Positions 1-9,140 of a stretch of 22,395 bases of DNA are shown here, piece by piece; positions within the stretch are counted from its first letter, which is position 1; each line of letters begins with the position of its first letter. Origin of the DNA: a virus. Under the pieces are notes generated by a model, which saw nothing but the letters and a program-made list of their open reading frames with translations, had not been told where the DNA came from and made no database searches. Location of the stretch: positions 1 through 22,395 of the IMG/VR virus record IMGVR_UViG_3300046010_003648, one strand, 5' to 3'. Position numbers and translations under genes: made by a program.

Positions 1-3000
1 GCTCCAACGTCGGCAGCGCCACCAGCAGGACCGATAGCGGCGGACATACCAGCAGCGGCAGCGGTGGAAAGCGAATCAAGCGCGTCCATAAACTCCTCTG
101 GATTGTCAGGACTGAAAAGCTCGTCCATGTTTTTTCCGCCCTTGAGAAGATCATTCGCCGCTTTGCTGGCAAGATCATCGGCAGGGAATACGCGAAGGCC
201 AAGTAACCCGCGCCCGAGTTTGTCAATGAGTCGGCCAAAAACGAACAGACCATTGATGGGCCCTAGAGTGAGAGCAAGTGTCCACTGCTCGCGGCTCAAT
301 TCACGATCACGATCCTCATCGTCACCAAGTAGTGAGGCGATCACAACGGCCATCACCTGCGAAACGCCAGCTTGGACAACGTGAGCGACGAGAGCCCTCT
401 GAACGTCCAGCATCTTGTTTTTAGACTTGCCCGTTGCCAGCCTGCGAATTGCCATGAGCTCGATGGCTAGCGCCTTGCGTTGGTCAGAGACGAACATCGA
501 CATTGAGCGCATGAATGGATTTCCGTTACGCTCGTAAAGGGCGCGAGCGTAAACGTCGGCAGGCTGTGCCGAGGTGGCAATCATCTTTTCCACGCGAGCA
601 GTTGCCGCATTGTCCGCCATCTCTGGCGTCATGCCTTGGCTGATGTATCCGCGCCGGTAGAAGTCGAAGGAGATGGCAGCGCCGAGAGCCGTCCAGCCAC
701 CGTCAACCGCAGACATCGGCATCATACCCGCCTGCATGGCAAGAATGGCCTGTGAGCCCGTCATGCTAGAGCCTTGCGTTGCAATCCTGGATTCAGCAGA
801 GAATCCTTGTTCGATACGGCGGCGGATGATGTCAGACTTCCACATCGCGGAGACTTCGCGGGCAAATGTCTGCGGCTCCACAAATGCGCGAGCCATGCCC
901 ATCATGTAATTGTGAGCAGGAACGTCAGCGAGGAGCGGATTGAGCAGCGCGGGAGTCTGCTTGATGATTGGCGAGAGACGGAATGCCAGCCCCTTGTAGG
1001 CGCGATACTGCATAAACCAGCGCCAAACGCGGCTCATGTTCACAAGTTCGCTCGCGTTGTTTGTGCCGTTCTTCTCAATCGTGCTGATGTCTTGCTTCAA
1101 CCGTTGAAGATAGCCCTCGCTTTTCTTTTGGCGGATGGCTACAGCCGTATCTTTATCGAGCAGCACGGCCTTCATATCCCGAATGAGTTCAGCGTGTGCC
1201 ACCCAATGAGAGACGTTCTCCCAATGCGCCAAGAACACGGCCAGCGCGTCACTTTCCACCAGCGATGCCGTCGTGTTGACGCGGGACTTTGTGAAGCCAG
1301 CAGCTAGCCCGCTGTTCATGTCGGAGCTTTCCATGTCCATCACCTCTCCGCCTGCGTTCATGTTCCGGCGATGAATCGGAGAGTAGTTCTTAATGCGTGG
1401 CAGCGGCGCGTTGAACAGCCTGCGGTAGATGGGATCAATCATGCCAGCCGCATCTTGATAGCTGCCAGCAATCCAGCGCCCGAGCGCCTTAGCTTCGGGT
1501 GACAGGAACTTCTCAAGCTGCTCGAAGCTGTCAGCGTCCCAGCCGTCACGCTCCATTTGTTTCCGGCTCGCGTCTTGCATGGACCATAGCCACCACTGGA
1601 TTCCTTGCGCTTCGGACATCTTGCGAGCGGTAGGCTCAGCGCGGCTTGTCACCTTCTCAATCGTCACCGTGCGCTTGCGTGCATTGGACGCGAACTCCTC
1701 AAGCGCGGCCTCGACTTCGACTTGCTCCAGCCCTGCCGTCTTGGCATCCATCGTGCCGTCTGCCAGCTTTGTCAGCGTGTCGATGTCCAACGTCACTTTC
1801 TCCTTTGTGACGCGAGAAATCACAACGCCGGAGTCTTTGATCTTCTGCAATTCAGCGATGCCGCGAGCGTGTGCGAACTTGCTGTCAGAGTTGAAAATGA
1901 CCGTCAGCGCGTCCTTTTTCTGAGACTCCACCAACCGCTTGATGTCAGTCGAAAGGTTCGCCGCGTTGATGATCTTACCCGCGAAGTAATCGAGCGTTTT
2001 GGAATCTTCACCGAAGATCAATTCGAGCCGTTGCAGAGTCGTCCACAGAGCCTCCGACAGAACGCCACGCATCCCGAGTAATGCGCGCTTCATCACGCCT
2101 TTATTCAGGTTCGTGATGTTGTCGGCAATGGCAGCATTCAGTTCGTCGCCAGCGAGAATGGACGCTTGCCCATCTTGGCGCATATCATCAAGGAAGGCTT
2201 TCCGCTCTTCATCCAGTAGCTTCTTTCCTTGCTTGCCTTGCTCAATCGTCTCGTTTAGCCACAAGAAAGCGGACTCACGGGCGGTAGAATCTTTCGTGTC
2301 CCAGACTTCAAAGAGTCGGGCGATGCCGAGCTTTGTCAGCGCGTCTTGAACATCTTCAGCGGACTCTGATTCTTCCACCTGCTTTTCAAGCGCGGCCTGT
2401 TCTTTGGCTTGGCTTGCAATGTCCAGTTCGATGAACTCGGCAGCGTAATCGACCTGCTCCGTTGCCGTGGAAAGAATCTTACCGGAAATGCGCCCGCCCT
2501 TGTCCTTCTGCGACTTGTAGCGTTCAAGCAGTTTATCAACCGCCTCGCCATACTGATCCTTCAGATGCTTTTCGAGCAGCCTCTGCCCGCGTTCGAGTTG
2601 CTTCTGCAGCACCTTCAACCGCGCCGATTCGGAAGCCTTGCGCGCCAGCGTGACAAATCCGCCGATCTTCCCACGAATCTCCGCAGGGAACATGGCAACG
2701 ATTGCCTCTAGGGTGATCAAATCACGGACGAGCGATTCACGCGGGGACCAGTCCTCATTCTGCATCTTATCGGTTTCGTCGCGCCATGCTTGGGCTTCTT
2801 TCGTGGCCTGCTCCAGTGCCTTTTTCTCGACATCACGCACGGCCTTTTCTGCCTTCGCGTAGCCTTCCTTGGCGCTTCGATGAGATTTGACGATTGAATC
2901 CAACTCTGCCCACAAGTCAGGAGCAAGCGCCCCCGTCTTTAGTAGCCCATCATCATACATCGCCTGTGCCATCTCGTTTGGCATAATGCCGCCCGTAGAT

Positions 3001-6000
3001 GGGAGCCGAGTTGTTTTAATCGCTGCGGCAGCATCTCCTGAATCAATCTGCTTTTGGATGTCCGCAGGAATTTTACCAATGTCGAAAACCGTTTTGCCGC
3101 CATCTTTGAAAGTGACAACGACGGTCTTGAACGATGGCCCGCCGCTATACCAATTCGGAGGAATCCAGCCAGCATCATTGTAATCGCCAGCGTTGCCCTT
3201 TCCGTCAGTCTTGAGCTTGCCCATGCGTTCAGCCGTGGACTCAGACATAAGCCGCCCGTGATTATTGAGCATGTGCTTCACGAATGGATGATCTTCCAAC
3301 GTGCCCACACCTTCACTCCACGCCATGAGCGTAGCAGGTGGCAGTTTCATCATTCCCTCGTCAATGAGTTCACGCTGGCGCGCACGCTTGCGGTAGGCTT
3401 GCTCCCTGTCCAAACTCTTGACCGTGCGCTTCTCCGAGATTGGTCGAATCTTGTCACCCTTCGGCGTCCACCGCTCAGTGCTCCACTTATCGCGGAGTTT
3501 GGCGAACTGGTGAATCACCTTCGATTTCACTTCGAGCGCGCCCGCTGGATTCTCAGCAAACTGGCGCTCTACTTGGTCGCTGAGTTCGTTTAGGTTGCGG
3601 ATGGGAGAGATGCTAAAATTAATATTTGGCGTCTCAGGATTGAAGCGTTGGCTAAGTGGAATGACGTTGCCTGCGTTGTCGTAGGTTACTGGATCGGCGG
3701 ATTTGATTTTTGCAGGGTCAATGATTGCAATTTCTTTCACAATGCCATCACCATTCATGTCCATCATTAACGCATCAATGGGCTTACCTTTAATATCTGC
3801 CGTCCGCTTGCCGCTCACCATTCTACCAGCGTTTTCAATTTTTAAATAAACGCCGTATTCTTGAGGGCCATAACTTGCATAGCTGCCGCGTTGAGGCGTA
3901 AAGAAAGTCCCTGCCCTAAAATCCATCGTTCCAATTATTTGCCCACTTCTTGCGCGTTCAACAAAACGCCGCACTTCATCTTGCGTTTTGTCACCTGTCA
4001 TTGTTTCGCGAGCAAAAGGCTGAAATGAATCTATTCCTTTTGGCCCATAATGCCACACTGGGCCAGTGTTAAATCCAGCCGCCTTCGCCACAGCATCCAC
4101 CATCTTCTGCAACAACGTGCGATTCTTCTCAGGATTCTTGGCAAGCTCAAGATACTCGGCATCCTGCGCGGGAGTAACGCGAGAGATGGAGAACGTCCCA
4201 TGAGCCGCGGCATAGTTTGCCGAACTGGCCTTAATGCCCTTTTGTGCATTGACCGTCTGGCCGAGTGCTTCGAGATGGTCAGCGACCTTCTGCCGTTCTT
4301 CGTCCGAAACCTTCGCAGGATTCCACCAATACACAACGCCGTCGGTGGGATTAAAGCGGAAGTCCTTCGCATCGTCCTCCGTGGCGATCTCGCGGAAGTC
4401 TGCGTGCTGCGCTTTGCTCAAGTCAGGAACTTTAACCGCGATCACCTCGCCGTTTGCGACGGTGCCGAGGTAGCCTTTGGAGACGCTGAACGCCATGTTG
4501 CCAGCGTCTAAAATCTCCTGCGCTTCCTCGACTGCCGCTTGCTCCATCTGCTTCACCTCGTCAATGCCAAGCACCTTATTGACGAACGTATCCCACTCCT
4601 CGCCGATCTTGCCCTCATCGCGTGCTTTGACGATAGCTTTAACGGTGCCGAATACGCCTTTGAGATAGGCGGAGAAGGCGCGGAACATCGCGAGGATGCG
4701 ACGAAATGCGCTCGCTTCTGCCTGCGTCTTTGCGCCCATGACAGCCGCTTCGATGGCGCGGGAGATGGAGCCGGGACGCATACCAGTAGCGCGGCCCTGT
4801 CGGTCACGCCCGAGCACGTCACGAATGACCATCTCAGAGACGGTTTCTCGAAGCATTGTCTCATTGCCCTCGCCCTTTGCGAGCGTGCGCAGATTCTCGA
4901 TGAATTGACCTTCCTCCGAATTGGCAGGCTTGGAAGCCTCGAAAGCGGGCAGCAAGGCACGCATGGCCGTCCGCGTCTCCTGCTCTGAGAATGTGCCGTT
5001 TGCCATCCCGAGACGCCATGACGATTCGATGTTTTCATGCAGGAACGTGATCACCTGCGGCTGGCCTTCCGCCTGTGATTTGTAGAGGTTCAGGACGCGA
5101 GCAACGCCTTTAGCCGTGTCAGCCACGCGCATAGGAAACACGTCGTTGCCACCGTTCACATGGGCGAAGATGTCCTGTGTGCCCGAATTGATGCCAGCTA
5201 CTTCCGCTTCTTTGCGGATTGTTTCGAGTGCAGCGGCATCAAATGCTCGGGTTGCGACCACGTTACCCGCGGCATCACGACGAACACCGAACACGCCACC
5301 GCGCCCGACTTTGACCGTCTCGCCAGTAATCACCGTTTCAGCCTGCCGCCCTGCCGCGTAGTAATCGTCAATGACGTTCACCAGAGCGTCCGCCTCCTGC
5401 TGGCTTCCGACTTGGCGCAGATCCACCGCGATACGACGAGCGGCCTCCGCAGAGTCCACTGTGACAACATTCCCGTCACCGGTGCGGACCTGCCAGCCCT
5501 GGGGCGAGCGGGTCACGTCCACGGTGTATTCTGGGGAGGATGTGTCTTGGAGGGCAATTGCTTGATCTTGAACCTTTCGGAGCGCGTCTAACTTGCTCGC
5601 ATATTTCTCCGCTACTTCCGCCGCCAACTCTGGCGAACGCCTACCCATTGCATCCTTGAGAGCCGCTTCGGCCTCGTTCGTTTTGCCAGCGGTGGCAAGC
5701 TCCAGAATCTTCACGCGGTCAGATTCGATGATGCCCGCACGCATGAGCAAGTCATTGTCGGCAAGCATATCGTTCACCTGCTGCTTATTCGCTGCGGTGT
5801 TCACTCCAGCGCCAATGAGCATGAGCGGCACCATGCCGATTGCCACGTCTGCGCGAGTGCCGAGAAACTCTTCTTTCTCCTTCTGCCAATCCACCTGCGG
5901 GACTGACTGACTCAGTTCTGAAACCATCTCTTGAATGACAGAAGTGCTCAAATCTTGAGCAGCCTCAACGGTGTTTTCAAAAGCAAACAAAGCGCCACCT

Positions 6001-7466
6001 TGAGCCGCTGCCTTTTTGGCAAGCTCCTTGGTGACTCCTCCCATGATCATCTTGCGCACGTTTGGCGCGAACTTGCCCAGACCAAACAGCGTGGCTTTGT
6101 CCATTGCCGCCTGCGCAGCGCCAGACAGCACCGAGATAGTCGCGGCATCCTCTGGATTCATGTCTGGGAACTCAGTCAGCAATTCCTCACGTTCAAGGTT
6201 TGCGTAACCACCACCCGCCATAAGCAAGCCTTGCGGCCCCATCGCCAGCGGCAGCATAAGAGACAAGCTAGAAGCTGTCCCGCTCGCCATCGTGCCGAGG
6301 ATAGAATCGTCCATCGGGTCAGTGCTCAGCGCGATCTTTTTCAGTTCACGCTCTGCCTTGAATAGACTTTTGGCACGCTCCTTTGCCTCCATCACAAAAG
6401 CCTTTTCATCCTCACTCAAAACACGAGCAGCGGGGAGTTTAGGCGCTTCTGGATCATAAGGAACGCGGGACGCAATCTCTGCCCGCGCTATCGTATCCAT
6501 AACTTTGAGCGCATCTTCAACGGAAGTGATAGGCTCAGCGATGGGTAATGGCTGGGACGGGTCAATCTTGCGTGAGACTTCCTCACCGCGACGACCAGCG
6601 CCAAACATGCTGTCAATGATGTTCACGGCACTGCCTGCAAATGTCCCCGACACATCGCGCTTGCCGCCCTCTTCCGCGACCTTCTTAGCACCCATGAGAA
6701 GCGAGCGAATGAGGATATTACGGTCACGCCCTTGTGACTGCGCCAGCGTCCAAGTAAGTTGTTCGACAGTTTGGCGGTCTTCATCCGTAGCCTTGCCCTG
6801 CTGAATTCTGCGCATTGCCGGAGCCGCAGCGTCAATCAGTCGCCGATGTGGCGCGAGTGCTACGGATGTCTGAAACAGCGAATCAGCAAACGTCACTTTT
6901 TCCTCTTCGGTGGCGTCTGGATATGACTCCTGAAAGCGTGCCAACTCGCTCGCCATTGTTGCGCCAGATAGCGCCGACTCCATGCCGGTAAGTGCCGATT
7001 GCTTGCGCTTTTCGGCGCGCACCATATCAGCATCCAATTCAGACTTTGCCTTGCTGAAAAAAGTCGAATCATCGAGCGGTTGATTGCCCCATTTTTGGGA
7101 GGCATCCGCTTTATAGAAGTCGTAGCGCTTTCTCACGTCTGCCTCATCGGCGTTGTAACGGTCAGCCAGCCAGAGAATAGAAGCCTCGCGGGCGCGCAAC
7201 TGATCACCAAAGCCGGGCTTGGCTCGATTTGCCTCAACAAATGCGGCATTTTCAGTATCCAAGACGAGAGGGTTTTGGAACACCTCCTGCACACGCTTCT
7301 TGCGGTCTTGCTTCAACTTCTCCTGCGTAGGCCACAGCGGAGCGCCTAGCGTCTCCTGCTGCGCCCTGTAGTCAGCAAGGAGTGATGCGGCACGCGGACG
7401 CATATCCTCTGGCATGGTGTCGATACCTTGGAAAAGCTGAAAAGCGTCGTTTTCGTCAATGACCAT
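1..7466 (-). CDS. Giant internal virion / large polyvalent protein (gp16 position), C-terminus outside window
   Basis: Reading the minus strand from the ATG at 7466 gives one uninterrupted frame of 2488 codons that leaves the window at position 1, so the C-terminus is missing. It starts 1 nt after the stop of the gp15-like gene, the place of T7 gp16, an injected ejectosome protein. Visible parts: a helical N-terminus; hydrophobic stretches near residues 390-417 and 540-560; a degenerate zincin-like segment (H810-E811-N-I-E814, then a helix with E874/E878); a small module at about 990-1090; an ADP-ribosyltransferase-like module at about 1100-1290; a charged helical region at about 1560-1700 containing an FPAEIRGKIGGF motif; and a C-terminal region with NYSPIHRR at 2027-2034, as seen in other large polyvalent proteins. 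No SD precedes the ATG. Likely role: ejected with the DNA and modifies host targets. The frame is certain; the family call is by pattern memory. Confidence 0.88.
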   Translation of the reverse strand, partial: MVIDENDAFQLFQGIDTMPEDMRPRAASLLADYRAQQETLGAPLWPTQEKLKQDRKKRVQEVFQNPLVLDTENAAFVEANRAKPGFGDQLRAREASILWLADRYNADEADVRKRYDFYKADASQKWGNQPLDDSTFFSKAKSELDADMVRAEKRKQSALTGMESALSGATMASELARFQESYPDATEEEKVTFADSLFQTSVALAPHRRLIDAAAPAMRRIQQGKATDEDRQTVEQLTWTLAQSQGRDRNILIRSLLMGAKKVAEEGGKRDVSGTFAGSAVNIIDSMFGAGRRGEEVSRKIDPSQPLPIAEPITSVEDALKVMDTIARAEIASRVPYDPEAPKLPAARVLSEDEKAFVMEAKERAKSLFKAERELKKIALSTDPMDDSILGTMASGTASSLSLMLPLAMGPQGLLMAGGGYANLEREELLTEFPDMNPEDAATISVLSGAAQAAMDKATLFGLGKFAPNVRKMIMGGVTKELAKKAAAQGGALFAFENTVEAAQDLSTSVIQEMVSELSQSVPQVDWQKEKEEFLGTRADVAIGMVPLMLIGAGVNTAANKQQVNDMLADNDLLMRAGIIESDRVKILELATAGKTNEAEAALKDAMGRRSPELAAEVAEKYASKLDALRKVQDQAIALQDTSSPEYTVDVTRSPQGWQVRTGDGNVVTVDSAEAARRIAVDLRQVGSQQEADALVNVIDDYYAAGRQAETVITGETVKVGRGGVFGVRRDAAGNVVATRAFDAAALETIRKEAEVAGINSGTQDIFAHVNGGNDVFPMRVADTAKGVARVLNLYKSQAEGQPQVITFLHENIESSWRLGMANGTFSEQETRTAMRALLPAFEASKPANSEEGQFIENLRTLAKGEGNETMLRETVSEMVIRDVLGRDRQGRATGMRPGSISRAIEAAVMGAKTQAEASAFRRILAMFRAFSAYLKGVFGTVKAIVKARDEGKIGEEWDTFVNKVLGIDEVKQMEQAAVEEAQEILDAGNMAFSVSKGYLGTVANGEVIAVKVPDLSKAQHADFREIATEDDAKDFRFNPTDGVVYWWNPAKVSDEERQKVADHLEALGQTVNAQKGIKASSANYAAAHGTFSISRVTPAQDAEYLELAKNPEKNRTLLQKMVDAVAKAAGFNTGPVWHYGPKGIDSFQPFARETMTGDKTQDEVRRFVERARSGQIIGTMDFRAGTFFTPQRGSYASYGPQEYGVYLKIENAGRMVSGKRTADIKGKPIDALMMDMNGDGIVKEIAIIDPAKIKSADPVTYDNAGNVIPLSQRFNPETPNINFSISPIRNLNELSDQVERQFAENPAGALEVKSKVIHQFAKLRDKWSTERWTPKGDKIRPISEKRTVKSLDREQAYRKRARQRELIDEGMMKLPPATLMAWSEGVGTLEDHPFVKHMLNNHGRLMSESTAERMGKLKTDGKGNAGDYNDAGWIPPNWYSGGPSFKTVVVTFKDGGKTVFDIGKIPADIQKQIDSGDAAAAIKTTRLPSTGGIMPNEMAQAMYDDGLLKTGALAPDLWAELDSIVKSHRSAKEGYAKAEKAVRDVEKKALEQATKEAQAWRDETDKMQNEDWSPRESLVRDLITLEAIVAMFPAEIRGKIGGFVTLARKASESARLKVLQKQLERGQRLLEKHLKDQYGEAVDKLLERYKSQKDKGGRISGKILSTATEQVDYAAEFIELDIASQAKEQAALEKQVEESESAEDVQDALTKLGIARLFEVWDTKDSTARESAFLWLNETIEQGKQGKKLLDEERKAFLDDMRQDGQASILAGDELNAAIADNITNLNKGVMKRALLGMRGVLSEALWTTLQRLELIFGEDSKTLDYFAGKIINAANLSTDIKRLVESQKKDALTVIFNSDSKFAHARGIAELQKIKDSGVVISRVTKEKVTLDIDTLTKLADGTMDAKTAGLEQVEVEAALEEFASNARKRTVTIEKVTSRAEPTARKMSEAQGIQWWLWSMQDASRKQMERDGWDADSFEQLEKFLSPEAKALGRWIAGSYQDAAGMIDPIYRRLFNAPLPRIKNYSPIHRRNMNAGGEVMDMESSDMNSGLAAGFTKSRVNTTASLVESDALAVFLAHWENVSHWVAHAELIRDMKAVLLDKDTAVAIRQKKSEGYLQRLKQDISTIEKNGTNNASELVNMSRVWRWFMQYRAYKGLAFRLSPIIKQTPALLNPLLADVPAHNYMMGMARAFVEPQTFAREVSAMWKSDIIRRRIEQGFSAESRIATQGSSMTGSQAILAMQAGMMPMSAVDGGWTALGAAISFDFYRRGYISQGMTPEMADNAATARVEKMIATSAQPADVYARALYERNGNPFMRSMSMFVSDQRKALAIELMAIRRLATGKSKNKMLDVQRALVAHVVQAGVSQVMAVVIASLLGDDEDRDRELSREQWTLALTLGPINGLFVFGRLIDKLGRGLLGLRVFPADDLASKAANDLLKGGKNMDELFSPDNPEEFMDALDSLSTAAAAGMSAAIGPAGGAADVG
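3597..4169 (-). other. ADP-ribosyltransferase-like module inside the giant protein
   Basis: Residues about 1100-1290 of the giant protein. It begins with a helix DAEYLELAKNPEKN followed by MVDAVAKAAGF and the motif GPVWHYG (H1139). After a spacer come FFTPQRGSYASYG (T1190, Y1196/Y1199), EYGVYLKIENAG, and EIAIIDPAKIKSADP (E1245). It ends with a Y-D-N-A-G-N-V-I-P-L-S linker and FSIS. This matches the H-Y-[E/Q] arrangement of ART modules described in phage polyvalent proteins, including the usual IKSA ending. The exact catalytic third residue is uncertain. Function would be NAD-dependent modification of a host target; the substrate cannot be inferred. Confidence 0.6.
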
Positions 7467-7467
7467 A

Positions 7468-9138
7468 TTACTTGCCGTATTTTTTCAGAGTTTCGTTAAA
7501 TGATTCCTCACTCATGCCGTCGTTTTGAAGCGATGGGATAAGAGGGTTAGGCTTCACTGGTTTTACTTTGACCCCCTTCATAGTGGACAGATCAAACATG
7601 CGGGCCGTGATTTCTGACTGATCCTTGAGTTTCCCGGCTTTAACTTCACTTTCAAGCGTGCGCCTGATCTCGCGTTGAATCGCTGCCGCCCTTTCGATTG
7701 CCACCTTGTCAGGCTCAGTCAACGGCACGGGCTTGCCCTCATTCTCCTTCACATCTGAAGGACTTTCGCCAAACCATCCCGGCTTCATCACAAATCCAAT
7801 TTTCTTTGGGTCTTGCATCACAGGCTTGCCGTCTTGCATCACGGGACGCTCCAACGGGAAAAGACCACCTTGGCGAATAGAGTCTTCCAACTGCTGCATA
7901 GCCGGGCCGATGTCAGTCTCAGACGTTGGAGCAGCGGCATCACGGTCACGGCGCTTTGTGAGTTCGGAGCGGAGATTATCCAGATAAGGACCATCGAAGC
8001 GCGCCTCAAAAGATGCCTCCATTTGAGTTGCCGCCGTTACAGCCTCGCGAGGGTCAACGTATTTACTCGGGTCAAACGACATGGCCGCAGTGAGTGCGCT
8101 TTCAAACTCGGCAGGATCGTTGACGCTGCCAGTGGCGAGGGCCGCGATGCTGGCGCGGTCAAAGTCGGTCAGACTTGCGTCTTGTTTTAATTCGTCAGCC
8201 GATGGGATGTCATGCAAAGCAAGCCGCTCCTTATATTTTGTTACAGCGTCACGGCGCTTGAATGACTTCGCTTGATAAGACTCACGCTCAATGTTCACGC
8301 GGTCCTGTCCTGTGATCTTACCTTCGCGTTCCTTCACAACAGCCAACTCTGCCGCCATGTCTGGATTGTCGTTAGCTATGACCATTAGATCATCCGCTTC
8401 CTTTTTTCTCGCCGCTCCATTTTTGAGCCGAGCAATCGCCAGCGCCTTTTCGTCGGCAGGCATCGGGCTTTGCTCAATAACAGCCATCGCTGATTCAACG
8501 TCGTTGTTTGCCAGCGCCGTGTTTGCCTGCGTATTGGCGCGCTCGATTTTGACGGCTTTGGCCTTTTCCATGGCGTCAGCTTGCACACCATCACGCCACT
8601 CTGGAAGTCCAACGTTAGACGCAGCGGCAAGCCTCATGGTTTGCCCAACGGCATCAACGTCGCCGTCGCGGATGGCTTGAGCGTTTCGATTCAAAATGCT
8701 TTCTTTTGCCCTCGCCTGCGACTGCTCAAAAGCCTGCCCACGAATGTTCAGCGTGTGCCGATCCGCAAACTGCCCGAACGACTGCGTGAGATTGAGCCGC
8801 GTCTTGTCCGAGACTTTGAGCCCATCGAGGCGCTTTTGAAGGTCAGTGCTGCGTTTCTGCCACGCTGGCAACCATTCGCTTTGTTCCTGAACTTGCTGCT
8901 GGAAAACGCTCTGCTCGTCCACCGCTTTCCTCATGTCGCCTTCAAACTCGATCATGAGCCGGGCATCGTCGGCCTCCTGCTCTTTTTGCGCCATGTCTGC
9001 CAACTGCGCGCCGATACCCTGGAGCGCCCGCCCCATGCCGGTATCGCCAGCCGTGAGTTGCGCCGTTCGTGCTACCATCGTGCCGCTTTGCTGGAGCGGG
9101 ATAGCTCCGCGATTCATGAGGGGGACTTGTGTCGGCAT
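7468..9138 (-). CDS. Internal virion protein, gp15-like (ejectosome)
   Basis: A 556-residue protein, very helical and charged, with long Gln/Glu/Ala/Lys-rich stretches (residues about 40-330) likely to form coiled coils or helical bundles. The N-terminus (MPTQVPLMNRGAIPLQQSG) is extended and polar, and the C-terminal 130 residues are Pro/Lys-rich. No enzymatic motif was seen. Position decides the call: between a gp14-like membrane-active protein and the giant gp16-position protein, as in T7-like ejectosome operons, where gp15 forms part of the conduit across the envelope. The ATG follows the upstream stop by 2 nt (TAA-TT-ATG) without an SD sequence, and the stop is 1 nt before the next ATG, implying translational coupling. 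Family membership is inferred from position and helical character, not from a diagnostic motif. Confidence 0.75.
   Translation of the reverse strand: MPTQVPLMNRGAIPLQQSGTMVARTAQLTAGDTGMGRALQGIGAQLADMAQKEQEADDARLMIEFEGDMRKAVDEQSVFQQQVQEQSEWLPAWQKRSTDLQKRLDGLKVSDKTRLNLTQSFGQFADRHTLNIRGQAFEQSQARAKESILNRNAQAIRDGDVDAVGQTMRLAAASNVGLPEWRDGVQADAMEKAKAVKIERANTQANTALANNDVESAMAVIEQSPMPADEKALAIARLKNGAARKKEADDLMVIANDNPDMAAELAVVKEREGKITGQDRVNIERESYQAKSFKRRDAVTKYKERLALHDIPSADELKQDASLTDFDRASIAALATGSVNDPAEFESALTAAMSFDPSKYVDPREAVTAATQMEASFEARFDGPYLDNLRSELTKRRDRDAAAPTSETDIGPAMQQLEDSIRQGGLFPLERPVMQDGKPVMQDPKKIGFVMKPGWFGESPSDVKENEGKPVPLTEPDKVAIERAAAIQREIRRTLESEVKAGKLKDQSEITARMFDLSTMKGVKVKPVKPNPLIPSLQNDGMSEESFNETLKKYGK
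7810..7842. repeat. Short direct repeat (12 bp, period 21)
   Basis: The 12-mer GTCTTGCATCAC (plus strand) occurs at 7810-7821 and again at 7831-7842. It encodes a duplicated PVMQD peptide near the C-terminus of the gp15-like protein, consistent with a small in-frame duplication. Confidence 0.6.
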
Positions 9139-9140
9139 AA

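Noticed and set aside
3054-6365. Several plus-strand open frames of 100-180 codons opposite the giant gene
   Set aside because: All are antisense to a continuous minus-strand frame with recognisable domains; their translations are Arg/Ser/Leu-rich shadows.
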